Shown in pieces: positions 35,213 through 44,146 of a stretch of 46,163 bases of DNA; positions within the stretch are counted from its first letter, which is position 1, and the number at the start of each line of letters is the position of its first letter. The notes under the pieces are model-generated. The model did not search any database and had not been told where the DNA came from. It saw only the letters and a list, made by a program, of their open reading frames with translations. The position numbers and the translations under genes were made by a program. Source of the stretch: Myxococcales bacterium (GTDB lineage Bacteria > Myxococcota_A > Bradymonadia > Bradymonadales > Bradymonadaceae); assembly GCA_007119175.1 (NCBI GenBank), contig SKQC01000022.1:1-46163 (forward strand), in the 5' to 3' direction.

Positions 35213-37481
35213 ATTTTTTCCCACCAGGATCCATCTGGTGGCACTGGTGCTGGTCAATGCCAGCGCTGTGGCGATGGCGTTTGTCCCGTTATTCAATCTG
35301 GTGGGATACGAGTCAGCGGCTTTCTACGGGGTCGTGCTTGGTGTTCTGGCGACGGGGCTAACGGTCTACTCGGTCAAAAGTGGGGCCGTGGATGCCCCCC
35401 TGGATGAGTCCCGGCGGCGAAGGCCAGCCGATGACTTCGGGCGCCTTGCGCTGGTTCATTTAACGCTGGCTCTGGGACCGCTGGCAATTTTGACGGTCAA
35501 CGGATTTCGGGTGCTCAATTGTGATTGGGTGGCCGGGTTTGCGTTCTGGGCGCTGATTGTGGGGCCGGCGGTTTTGATCGGCCAGGCTGCGGCCTGGCTG
35601 GCGCTGTCGCTGGTGCCGGAAAAAAAGGGAGTGGCCTGGCTATTGGCGTTCGCCTTTCCCGTCGGTGACGCGCTGGCGCTGATCTATCATCTGGCCACGG
35701 AGCCGCCGATTATCGGTCACCAGTGGTTTTTGGGCTATTTCGGGGGCTCGATCTATGACGAGGCGATGGCCGTGCCGCCCAGTTTGATCGCCTATCGTGT
35801 ATTGCACCTGTTGGCGATTATCGCCGTCGTCGCCGCGATACAGGCGGTCTTCGAACTCAACCGCGGTCGGCTTCCGCGGTGGACGATGGTTCTGGTTTTT
35901 GGGGCGAGTCTGTCGTTTGTCGTCGGATTTGCCGAGCGCGACCGCTTCGGTATCTCCATCGATCGCGTCCATATCGCCGAAGAACTCGGCGGAAAGGTAG
36001 AAAGTGAACATTTCGTGATTTACTACCCGGAGACGCGCCGGAGTCTGCAGCGACTAGAGGAGATGGTCGCCGATCACGAATTTCGCTACGACCAATTGCG
36101 CCGGTTTTTCGGAACCGATCCGGTTGCCGAGAGCGGAGAAAAAGTGGCCAGCTTCGTATACGCCGATAGGGACTCCAAGGGGAAATTGATGGGGGCTCGC
36201 CACACGATGGTGGCCAAATTGTGGCTTCACGAGATGCATATTCTGTGGAGTGGAACCGGCGACCATATGCTGACTCATGAGCTGGCTCATATCTTTACCG
36301 AGCCCTTTGGAGCAGGGCCACTGAGCTTGAGTATGCAGCGCGGCGTCGGCGTCAATATGGGGCTGGTCGAGGGCATCGCCTCGGCGGCGGAGTGGCGCTC
36401 CCAGGAATTGACCCTGCACGAGGCGTCGGCGGCGATGCGCAGACTCGATCTTTCGCCCGATCTGCGCACTATTTTGGGGGCCTCGGGGTTTTGGACCGAG
36501 GCCTCGGGGCCGGCGTATACGGCGATGGGATCCTTTGTGCGCTATCTGGTGGATACCCGGGGGATCGAGGCGTTTAAAAAAGCCTATCCGAGCGGCGATT
36601 TTTATGGGGCGTACGGTGTGGAGGTCGAATCACTGATCGAGGAGTGGGAGGAATTTGTCGATGAGTTGGCATTGACCGAACGCCAGAAGTCGGTGGCTCG
36701 CCATCGCTATGACCGCACGAGCATTTTCGGCAAGGTCTGCGCCCGGGCGCTTGCCGATATTCGCGAGGAAGCTCGGCGTGCGGCGTCGAGCGGGGCCTAC
36801 GGCAAGGCCAGAGCGAGTTATGAGCAATACCTCGACGACGATCCCCATCACGTCGCTGTGCGTCGATCTTATGCCCGTATCCTCGGCGAACTCGATGAGG
36901 TCGATGAGGCGTTGGCGGTGCTTGAGGACCTGCTCAGCGCCGATCTGACGACGGTGGAGACTGCGCAGGTATTTGAGTTGCGCGGCGATGTGCTGTGGTC
37001 TGAGGGGAATGACTCGGCGGCGGCCGACGCCTACGACGATGGACTAAGGCTTGCTGTGCCCGTCCACCAGGAGCGCTCTCTGCAGATGAAAAAGCGCCTC
37101 GCCGAGCGCGGTGACGATCGCGGACGGCAGATCCTCGTCGATCGCAGAAGCGAGGCGGAAGTGATGTATCAGATGATGAGCTGGCGGCGGGATGCGCCGG
37201 AGGATCCGATACCGGCCTATTTCGTGGGCCGCAGATTGTGGCAGGAGAGAAATTATTCTGAAGCCATCTCCCATCTCGAGGATAGTCGCCACAGGCTGGA
37301 CGCGGCGGTGCTGGACGCGGAAGTGTCGCTGATGCTAGGGCAGAGCTACTACTTTGAGGGTCATCTCGACGCATCGGATTCGATCTGGAAAAAATTGGCC
37401 GAATCACGGATCACGAGGTATCGAGAAACAGCCCGGGAGTGGGCGACTCGTATCGAGTGGGCCCGTCGGAATAGGCAGTGA
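35181..37481 (+). CDS. Membrane gluzincin (peptidase MA family) with TPR tail
   Basis: A 766-residue protein with three parts. About seven membrane helices occupy residues 15-250. A soluble metallopeptidase domain follows, with zinc motif HELAH (about 366-370) and a downstream glutamate in LVEGIASAAEW (about 396). TPR-like repeats fill the rest (GKARASYEQYLDDDPHHVAVR, EALAVLEDLLSADL). HExxH followed some 25 residues later by E is the gluzincin (peptidase_MA) layout. The ATG at 35181 lies inside the DUF192 gene, 32 bp before its stop; a TTG two codons earlier is possible. A second gluzincin with TPRs sits two genes downstream. Substrate unknown; probably a membrane-bound periplasmic or cytoplasmic protease. 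Confidence 0.78.
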   Translation: MWKRAISPLNEFFPTRIHLVALVLVNASAVAMAFVPLFNLVGYESAAFYGVVLGVLATGLTVYSVKSGAVDAPLDESRRRRPADDFGRLALVHLTLALGPLAILTVNGFRVLNCDWVAGFAFWALIVGPAVLIGQAAAWLALSLVPEKKGVAWLLAFAFPVGDALALIYHLATEPPIIGHQWFLGYFGGSIYDEAMAVPPSLIAYRVLHLLAIIAVVAAIQAVFELNRGRLPRWTMVLVFGASLSFVVGFAERDRFGISIDRVHIAEELGGKVESEHFVIYYPETRRSLQRLEEMVADHEFRYDQLRRFFGTDPVAESGEKVASFVYADRDSKGKLMGARHTMVAKLWLHEMHILWSGTGDHMLTHELAHIFTEPFGAGPLSLSMQRGVGVNMGLVEGIASAAEWRSQELTLHEASAAMRRLDLSPDLRTILGASGFWTEASGPAYTAMGSFVRYLVDTRGIEAFKKAYPSGDFYGAYGVEVESLIEEWEEFVDELALTERQKSVARHRYDRTSIFGKVCARALADIREEARRAASSGAYGKARASYEQYLDDDPHHVAVRRSYARILGELDEVDEALAVLEDLLSADLTTVETAQVFELRGDVLWSEGNDSAAADAYDDGLRLAVPVHQERSLQMKKRLAERGDDRGRQILVDRRSEAEVMYQMMSWRRDAPEDPIPAYFVGRRLWQERNYSEAISHLEDSRHRLDAAVLDAEVSLMLGQSYYFEGHLDASDSIWKKLAESRITRYRETAREWATRIEWARRNRQ

Positions 37482-37563
37482 CTCCGAGGCGGTTATGAGC
37501 ATCGTTGTTGGTCATCCCCCTCAATTGCGTCACGGAGCAAGTGTGAAACGTCAGGAGCAATCA

Positions 37564-38097
37564 ATGATGGAAATACGACGCCTTTTTAGCTGGATGGTGG
37601 TCGTCGGTATTTTGATGATCACCGCCGGGTGTGCCTCCAATGGGCTTGCCAGCGACGATATCTATCCCGAGGAGCCGGAATTTCAATTCGGGGAAGATGC
37701 CGATATTCAAGATACGCCGGAGGTTCGCGAGGTTGTGGATGTCCTGTTCCAATACCGGCAGGCTCTGATCTCAAAGGACTTCGGGACCCTCAATCGCCTG
37801 GTCTCCGAAAATTATTACGAAAATACGGGAACGACTCACACCACGGCCGATGATTATGGCCACTCCGGGCTTGCCGAGGTCTTTGAGATGATGGCCGAAT
37901 ACGCCAAGGAGATTCGCTATTCGGTGACCGTTCAGGATGTGGTGGTCCGAGATAACCAGGCTCATATCGACTTCGAATTTCAATACGCCTATCAATATCA
38001 GATCGCCGACAAGGAAACCTGGGATGCCGGTGTCGACGTCAATCGCATGGAGCTTCACCGCGAAGGAAACGCCTGGCGGATCGTCGGTGGAATGTGA
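37564..38097 (+). CDS. NTF2-like lipoprotein
   Basis: Predicted lipoprotein (177 aa) with lipobox MITAGC (Cys23), an acidic linker and a C-terminal cone-shaped NTF2/SnoaL-like domain. The domain is seen from VVDVLFQYRQALISKDFGTL, the mid-strand VVVRDNQAHIDFEFQY and the closing EGNAWRIVGGM. That fold often binds small ligands or acts as a structural module; no catalytic residues are obvious. Two ATGs stand at the start (37564 and 37567), with AGGAG seven bases upstream. It sits between the two TPR-gluzincin genes and is likely to work with them. Confidence 0.7.
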   Translation: MMEIRRLFSWMVVVGILMITAGCASNGLASDDIYPEEPEFQFGEDADIQDTPEVREVVDVLFQYRQALISKDFGTLNRLVSENYYENTGTTHTTADDYGHSGLAEVFEMMAEYAKEIRYSVTVQDVVVRDNQAHIDFEFQYAYQYQIADKETWDAGVDVNRMELHREGNAWRIVGGM

Positions 38098-38127
38098 CCT
38101 GCGTTTGCCTGGCGGGAGGATGGAGCG

Positions 38128-40881
38128 TTGCAGCCAGATGAACGCGAGACCACTGTCAATGGCGTCGCCGTATTCGTAGTCGCGCTGGTGTTGGCCGGGC
38201 TTTTTGCACCGGGCGCGGCGATTGCCGGTGATTCGGCAGAAGAACTTTTCAATCAGGGCAGGTGGGATGAGGCGAGCGAGGAGGCACTTCTTCGCGACGA
38301 CGCAGCGTCGATGCGATTTCGATCGCGGTTTTCTGTGTGGGCTGGCGACGATGACGACGCACTTCGCTTTGCACAGACCGCCGTGGAGTTGAGTGGTTCA
38401 TCGGAACAGCGCCGCCGCTCGGTGGTGGAGCTGGCGCGGCGGGAGTGGCTATACGGCGATCGGGAGCGCTCAATTGAGCGGCTTCGCGAAGCCCTTGGCG
38501 ACAGCCCCGACGATATGGAAGTGCGCTACGAGTTGGGGTGGCGCCTGGTTGCCGACGGCGCAGCCGACGAGGGCCGGGCTGTTCTCGAAGGGGTGGCGCG
38601 GCGCTACAACGACGGACTTATCACCGAGGTCGATGACCTGGTGTGGGCGGGCCGGGCGATGGCGGCGGCGGAGCGCCCGCGCGACGCAAACCGCGCCCTG
38701 AGCCGCGCATTGAGAGAGGATGAGGAGCACCTGGAGGCGAATCTGCGTCTGGGGCAATTGATGCTCGATCGCCACAATACGGCGGAAGCTGAGGGGGCGT
38801 TTAAGGCGGTGCTTGAGCGATATGAAGACCACCCGGAAGCCCTGGTGGGGATGGCGGAGATCGAGTTTTTTCAAAGCGGTCGATTCCGGGAGTCCATGGA
38901 GCTCGTCGACCGCGCACGCGACAGCTATCCCGGACATCCCGAGGTGATACGCGGTCGGGCGGAATTGTTGATCGCTCAGGGAGCCTGGGAGGAAGGGCGC
39001 GATGAGATGATTCAGTTTTTGAAGCGGGCGCCCGACGATGGACAGGCGCTGGCTCTGCTCGCGGCGGCAGCTTATCTGCTTATCGACGATGAGAGCTTTG
39101 ACGAGGCGACGAAGCGCTTTGATGCACGCCGGCCAACCAGACCCGATTTATACTCCACTGTTGGCGAGTTTGCGGCGCTCAACAACCGACATCGCGCCTC
39201 GGTGCAGTTTTTTGAGAAGGCATTAGAGCGGCGTGAGGACTACGCACCGGCGTTGACCGGCCTCGGCATGGCTCTGACCCGCACCGGCGAAGAGGCGCGG
39301 GGGATAGGCGTGCTGGAGCAGGCGTTTGATGCCGACCGCTTCCGGGTTCCCGTCTATAATACGCTGGAGTTATATGATCGGGGCCTTCGCGATTATATGA
39401 CCGACGACGTCGACGGATTTCGACTCCGGGCCCATCACCGCGACTTTGATCTGATCCGCGAGATGGTGGAGCCGCTGGTTGCCGAGGCGCGCCGCGAATT
39501 CGATGAGCGCTACGGGGTGGAGTTGCCGTCGCTGAGCGTGGAGATCTTTGCCGATCGAGAGGCGTTCTCCGTGCGCTCCGTGGGGCTGCCCCATATCGAT
39601 CCCCATGGGATCTGCTTTGGCCGCGTTGTGTTGACCCGCGGTCCCGGCGACGGAAATTTCAACTGGCCTATGGTGGTCTGGCACGAGCTCGCTCACTCCT
39701 ATCACCTGGAGTTGAGCGGCGAGCGCGTGCCGGTGTGGTTTACCGAGGGGCTCGCCGAATACGAAACGCGGCTTCGCGACCCGTCGTGGACCCGGTTTCA
39801 CGATCTGGACGTGGTGCGACGGGTCGTCCACGGCCAGATGTGGTCATTTGCGGAGATGGACGAGGTCTTTATGACGGGCCGCGGCGCCGATGTAAGCCAG
39901 GCCTATCAGGTGGCGATGCTGGTGATGGCCTTTCTCGATGAAACCTATGGATTTGAGGTCATCGTGGATATGCTGGAGCGTTTCGCCGATACACCGCGAA
40001 CCGAGGAGGTCTTTCAGGCCACACTCCAGATGACGACGGAGGCGATTGACGAAAAATTCGATCAGTGGCTCCGCCGGCGTTATTCGGGACTTTTTGCCCA
40101 GGAATTGGTCGACTGGTCGCGTCTGCATGCGATGCTCAATGACGAGGATGTCGATCATCGAAGTGAGGCCGAAGGGTCGGCCTACCGCGCGATGGTGGCC
40201 GCCGTGCGTGGCGATGAGGAGCGCGCCGGGGTGCTCCTTCGCAATTCGGAGCGCCAGGACGACAGCGATTTATCAGCGATGTTAATCCGGGCGCTCGTCT
40301 ACGATGCGATCGACGATATCGAGCGGGGACTCGAGGTCGGACGGGAGGTCCTCGATTCAGGCGTGGAGAGCTTTGACCTGCGCTATGCGATGTCGCAGAT
40401 GGCCGAACGAGCTGATCGGCGGACCGAGGCCTATGTTCATGCCCTGGCGGCGACGACGCTGGCGCCGCAAGAATCGGAAGGGTGGCGCCAGCTCCAGCCG
40501 CGGGCTAAGGCAGTCGATGAAGAGGTGCGCGCAGGCGTCGCCCTTCGGGAACTCTTTGCCCGCAGTCCGCACAGCGCGGAGTTGGCTCGACGGCGATTGG
40601 GTTTTTTCGAGGAGTATGGTGATTACGATGGAGCTTATAGTGCCGCCCGTCGCTGGACGGAGGTCGCCGCGTTAGACGCCCGCTCTCATCTGGCGATGGC
40701 CCGCGTTGCCGCGCGTCGAGGGGAACTCGACAAGGCGCAGGCAGCCTGGGAGCGAGCGGCATTGGCCTCACCGGCGCGCAGCCGGGAAATCTGGCAGACG
40801 GCGGTCGATGAGTTGAGCGCCGCCGGAGCCGACGAATTGGCCAAGCGCTATAAGCGCCGCTTACAAACCAACGACGATTAA
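38128..40881 (+). CDS. Exported TPR protein with gluzincin (peptidase MA) domain
   Basis: A 917-residue protein with a signal peptide (VFVVALVLAGLFAPGAAIA). An N-terminal TPR solenoid (about 35-400) has repeats like DAAN-type helices (AEGAFKAVLERYEDHPEALV, SVQFFEKALERREDYAPALT). A metallopeptidase domain follows with WHELAHSYHLE (His518/His522) and WFTEGLAEYE (Glu at about 540), and a second TPR region closes the protein. TTG at 38128 is the start used because AGGA precedes it and the signal peptide follows; no in-frame ATG is close. The zinc site is complete, so it should be an active enzyme in the periplasm. It differs from the 35.2-kb gluzincin in having no membrane domain. Confidence 0.8.
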   Translation: MQPDERETTVNGVAVFVVALVLAGLFAPGAAIAGDSAEELFNQGRWDEASEEALLRDDAASMRFRSRFSVWAGDDDDALRFAQTAVELSGSSEQRRRSVVELARREWLYGDRERSIERLREALGDSPDDMEVRYELGWRLVADGAADEGRAVLEGVARRYNDGLITEVDDLVWAGRAMAAAERPRDANRALSRALREDEEHLEANLRLGQLMLDRHNTAEAEGAFKAVLERYEDHPEALVGMAEIEFFQSGRFRESMELVDRARDSYPGHPEVIRGRAELLIAQGAWEEGRDEMIQFLKRAPDDGQALALLAAAAYLLIDDESFDEATKRFDARRPTRPDLYSTVGEFAALNNRHRASVQFFEKALERREDYAPALTGLGMALTRTGEEARGIGVLEQAFDADRFRVPVYNTLELYDRGLRDYMTDDVDGFRLRAHHRDFDLIREMVEPLVAEARREFDERYGVELPSLSVEIFADREAFSVRSVGLPHIDPHGICFGRVVLTRGPGDGNFNWPMVVWHELAHSYHLELSGERVPVWFTEGLAEYETRLRDPSWTRFHDLDVVRRVVHGQMWSFAEMDEVFMTGRGADVSQAYQVAMLVMAFLDETYGFEVIVDMLERFADTPRTEEVFQATLQMTTEAIDEKFDQWLRRRYSGLFAQELVDWSRLHAMLNDEDVDHRSEAEGSAYRAMVAAVRGDEERAGVLLRNSERQDDSDLSAMLIRALVYDAIDDIERGLEVGREVLDSGVESFDLRYAMSQMAERADRRTEAYVHALAATTLAPQESEGWRQLQPRAKAVDEEVRAGVALRELFARSPHSAELARRRLGFFEEYGDYDGAYSAARRWTEVAALDARSHLAMARVAARRGELDKAQAAWERAALASPARSREIWQTAVDELSAAGADELAKRYKRRLQTNDD

Positions 40882-40918
40882 TCGAGAGCGACCGACCCGA
40901 ATTTAGATCGACGAGCCG

Positions 40919-41551
40919 ATGACCACTGACACGGAAGGCAGCAAGGAGGGAATCGGCGAAGTAAGTGACGAAAAACTCGTCGAAAGGGCGCTCGATGACG
41001 ACTACGCGGCCTTCGAGGAGTTGGTGCGGCGCTATCGCGACAACGGCTATCGGTTGGCCTGGAGCCTGGTCAAAAATGAATCGGAGGCCCAGGACGTCGT
41101 TCAGGAAGCATTTTTAAATATCTACCGAAAGCTCGATACCTTCGCCGGCGATGCCCAACTGGGAAGCTGGATATATCGAGTGGTTGTCAACGCCGCCTTG
41201 ATGCGGCTTCGCAAACAGGAACGGCGCTCCGAGATTGGGCTCGAAGAGCTGGGCGCCGAGGTCGAGGAGCGCCAGGGCTCGTTTTCAAAGCGCCCGCAGT
41301 GGCAGATTCACGCCGATGAGGCCGCCGAAAACGTCGAATTGCGAGAGCAGATCCTGGCCGCCGTCGACGAGTTAGACCCCAAATACCAGGCGGTGTTTAT
41401 CCTGCGCGAAGTCGAGGATTTAGCGCTCAAAGAAATTGCGGAGGTTCTGGAGCTGAGCGAAGGGGCCGTCAAGACGCGACTACACCGGGCGCGATTACAC
41501 CTGCGCGCGGCCCTGGAGCCCTATCTGGGGCGGAGCGAGAGTATCGATTAG
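40919..41551 (+). CDS. ECF sigma factor (RpoE-like)
   Basis: Extracytoplasmic-function sigma factor, 210 aa. Region 2 has FEELVRRYRDNGYRLAWSLV, DVVQEAFLNIYRKL and LGSWIYRVVVNAALMRLRK; region 4 has LDPKYQAVFILREVED and the helix-turn-helix KEIAEVLELSEGAVKTRLHR. It is complete. No anti-sigma gene follows: the next gene is dnaJ on the other strand, 30 bp away. The upstream neighbours are the envelope TPR-gluzincin genes, 37 bp apart, so the sigma factor is probably transcribed with them and may regulate them or be controlled by one of them. That is inference. Confidence 0.93.
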   Translation: MTTDTEGSKEGIGEVSDEKLVERALDDDYAAFEELVRRYRDNGYRLAWSLVKNESEAQDVVQEAFLNIYRKLDTFAGDAQLGSWIYRVVVNAALMRLRKQERRSEIGLEELGAEVEERQGSFSKRPQWQIHADEAAENVELREQILAAVDELDPKYQAVFILREVEDLALKEIAEVLELSEGAVKTRLHRARLHLRAALEPYLGRSESID

Positions 41552-41581
41552 CCGTCGCCAACAGATGACGACTCAGGGGCC

Positions 41582-42700
41582 TCAACTGCTGAGCTTTTCC
41601 TTCATTTTCTTGAAGAAGCCGGCCGGCTTTACGTCGATATCACTTTCCTCGGCATATTCCTCGAGGAGCTCGCGCTGGCGTGTGGAGAGTTTGGTCGGGA
41701 TCTGGATGTCGAAATAGACGATGATATTGCCGCGTCCTGAGCCCTGGAGCTTGGCGAGCCCCTGGTTTTTTAAGATTTTCTTATCACCCTGCTGAGTGCC
41801 CGGATTGACGGTGACCGTCGTGGTGTCCTCCAGGGTGGGGACTTCAATTTCACAGCCGAGGGCGGCCTGAACAAAGGAGATCTCCTGGCGCAGGTGTAGA
41901 TCGGCGCCGTCGCGCTCAAAGACCTCGCTGGGCTGGATGTGCAAGAAGACGTACAGGTCGCCCTTGGGAGCCCCTCGGCTTCCATGTTCGCCTTCCTGAC
42001 GGAGGCGAAGCCGAGTTCCCGAGTCGACGCCGGCAGGGATGGTGACTTCCACCTCGCGTTCTACGCGCGTCTTTCCCTTGCCGTCGCATTCCGGGCAGGG
42101 ATCGCTGATTTGCTCGCCGGAGCCCTTGCAGTGGGGGCAGGTCGAAGACAGCGTAAAAAAGCCCTGTCGGTGATGGACCTGGCCGCGGCCTTTGCAGGTA
42201 CCACACGTGGTAGCAGTGGTCCCCGGTTTGGCGCCGGAGCCGTCGCAGGTCTCACAATCGACGTGGCGGGGGATGGTTAAAGACTTGGTGGTGCCGAAGG
42301 CCGCTTCTTCGAACTCGAGCTCCAGGTCGTAGCGCAGATCGGCGCCGCGGCGCGGTCCGCCTCGACGGCGTTGGCCGCCACCGAAGCCGAACATATCGCC
42401 GAAAATATCGCCGAATTGCGAAAAGATATCGTCCATGGAGTCAAAGCCCGCTCCCGGGCCGGCGGCGCCGGCGCCGCGCAGTCCATCGTGGCCGAATTGG
42501 TCGTAGAGCGCCCGTTTTTCGGGGTTGCTCAATACCTCATAGGCCTCAGATGCCTCTTTGAACGCCGCTTCCGCTTCTTTGTCCCCTGGATTGCGGTCCG
42601 GATGGTGCTTCATCGCCAGTTTCCGGTAAGCTTTTTTAAGCTCTTTACCGGTAGCGCCTTTGGCGACGCCGAGGACTTCGTAGTAGTCGCGTTTACTCAT
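41582..42700 (-). CDS. dnaJ: Chaperone DnaJ
   Basis: Hsp40 co-chaperone of DnaK, 372 aa, canonical type I. The J domain has HPD at residues 33-35; a Gly/Phe-rich linker (about 75-115) follows. The zinc centre has four CxxCxGxG motifs ([32 protein letters not shown]), followed by the substrate-binding C-terminal domains. ATG 42700 has AGGGAG five bases upstream, overriding the longer frame to 42871. No dnaK or grpE is near, and no CIRCE element was seen in front. The 330-bp gap to the next gene is described separately. Confidence 0.97.
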   Translation of the reverse strand: MSKRDYYEVLGVAKGATGKELKKAYRKLAMKHHPDRNPGDKEAEAAFKEASEAYEVLSNPEKRALYDQFGHDGLRGAGAAGPGAGFDSMDDIFSQFGDIFGDMFGFGGGQRRRGGPRRGADLRYDLELEFEEAAFGTTKSLTIPRHVDCETCDGSGAKPGTTATTCGTCKGRGQVHHRQGFFTLSSTCPHCKGSGEQISDPCPECDGKGKTRVEREVEVTIPAGVDSGTRLRLRQEGEHGSRGAPKGDLYVFLHIQPSEVFERDGADLHLRQEISFVQAALGCEIEVPTLEDTTTVTVNPGTQQGDKKILKNQGLAKLQGSGRGNIIVYFDIQIPTKLSTRQRELLEEYAEESDIDVKPAGFFKKMKEKLSS

Positions 42701-43030
42701 GGGGACTCCCTGGGAACTTCTCTTTGCCGTCGAGCATACTAGCTCAATCATCTCGAGTCGGGCGCGAAGCCTCGCAGCGCCCGTGGCGCTTGTCAAGCTG
42801 GCCAGATAAGCCGTCAGACTGCATGTGCGGCCCACAAAATAAGCCAGAAGCGGGCGACGGCAAGTCTTCAATTGCCGGAGGCCTGGTTCCAGTCTGGGTG
42901 GAAATCTTTAGCCAGCCTTCACAGGAGTATACAGTGAAGGCTGGGCGGGCATTCCAGGTTATGGTACCTGCGGGCAAATGAGCTGCGTCGGGCGCGGAGT
43001 TTTTTAGTAGATCTGTATCGGAGCGTATCG
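42701..43030. other. dnaJ / porin-like divergent intergenic region with hairpins
   Basis: No gene. It holds a perfect 11-bp inverted repeat CCAGCCTTCAC / GTGAAGGCTGG (42912-42922 and 42934-42944) and a smaller CGGCAA-gtcttcaa-TTGCCG hairpin near 42859-42878. A palindrome AGCGCCacgGGCGCT also lies at about 42776-42790. None is followed by a T-run. They may be operators or leader structures for the porin-like gene, or for dnaJ. A TTGACA on the minus strand near 42795 has no matching -10 at the right distance. Confidence 0.4.
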
Positions 43031-44032
43031 ATGAAGTATGGCCGACTGTATGTTTCGCTGATCGTCATTTTTATGAGCCTCGGAATCACCGGCGCTGCCA
43101 CGGCTGCCACCGTGGAGGAGACCGAGGAGCTTGCAATCGAATTTCGGGGGATCCTCGAGGTCGGCGCTGTGGGAGCCGATGAGACACATCCGCAGGTGAC
43201 GGGACCACGAATCGGCATGGCCCGGCTGGCCGGGCGGGGAGTCTACGAAGATCTGGGTCGGTTTTTTGTGCAATACGATGCATCGTCCGGCGACGCCAGA
43301 CTGCTCGACGTATTGGGCGTATTGGAGCTGACCGACTGGCTGAATTTACGGCTCGGTTATTTTAAGACGCCCATTTCCACGGATTATAATATCTCGGCAT
43401 CGCAAAAGCCCTTTCCGGGGCGGGCGTTGGTGGCCGACCTGACGCCGCGGCGGGCCGCCGGTGGTGAATTGGCCGCCGAGCTTCCGCTGGGCGAGGCGAC
43501 GACGGCATTTCATCTCGGTATCTTCCAGCCCGGATTTCCCGATGCGCCACCTGCAAGCGGGGATTTATATACGGCTCGCGCCGAAATCACCTGGCCCATG
43601 GGACTTGGTCTTCATCTGGGATATGTCGATCATTTCGACCAGATAGAGGTGGTCGACGATGAGGACGCGGCATTTTATGTCGAACAGCCCCGGCTAATAG
43701 ATCTGGCGGCGACCTATTCCGACGACGATTGGTTCGGTCATATAGAGACGGTCATTGCCCCGCATCGCGATCCGGGATTCGTTCCCGCCGGAGTCTATGT
43801 CGCCGTGGGTCATCGCATCGGCAATCTCGAAGAAGAGACGACCTTCGAGCCCATCGTGGGATATGATTTTATCGCTCTCGATACGGATTTCCCATTTCAT
43901 CGAATCCGCGCCGGAATGAACGCCTATCTGTTGGATTATCGAGTGGTGCCGAATATCCACTACGAGATGAATATCGGCGCCGACAGCTCGGTGGGCCACG
44001 CCGTATTCGGTCTTCTTCGAATTGCGATGTAG
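43031..44032 (+). CDS. Porin-like outer-membrane beta-barrel protein
   Basis: A 333-residue protein with a signal peptide (YVSLIVIFMSLGITGAATA). The mature part reads as alternating beta strands, with the phosphate-selective-porin (O/P-type) look: RIGMARLAGRGVYEDLGRFFVQYDA, then LRLGYFKTPISTDYNI, a loop with DLTPRRAAGGELAAEL, and a run of short barrel strands. O/P porins usually have 350-450 residues, so this is on the short side. GGAG seven bases before ATG 43031 fixes the start. It is transcribed divergently from dnaJ. Substrate unknown. Confidence 0.7.
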   Translation: MKYGRLYVSLIVIFMSLGITGAATAATVEETEELAIEFRGILEVGAVGADETHPQVTGPRIGMARLAGRGVYEDLGRFFVQYDASSGDARLLDVLGVLELTDWLNLRLGYFKTPISTDYNISASQKPFPGRALVADLTPRRAAGGELAAELPLGEATTAFHLGIFQPGFPDAPPASGDLYTARAEITWPMGLGLHLGYVDHFDQIEVVDDEDAAFYVEQPRLIDLAATYSDDDWFGHIETVIAPHRDPGFVPAGVYVAVGHRIGNLEEETTFEPIVGYDFIALDTDFPFHRIRAGMNAYLLDYRVVPNIHYEMNIGADSSVGHAVFGLLRIAM

Positions 44033-44146
44033 TCGGTGTCGGCGTTGACGGCTGTGCGGCGTATGTCATCATTCGTCATAAAATAGATCTCATGTGATTA
44101 GCCCTCGCGACTTTAATACCTCCACATCTTGCCCGCGGAAGAGAAA

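Noticed and set aside
42701-42800. CIRCE or sigma-32 type heat-shock element before dnaJ
   Set aside because: No TTAGCACTC-type inverted repeat and no CTTGAAA/CCCCAT pair at proper spacing could be found.
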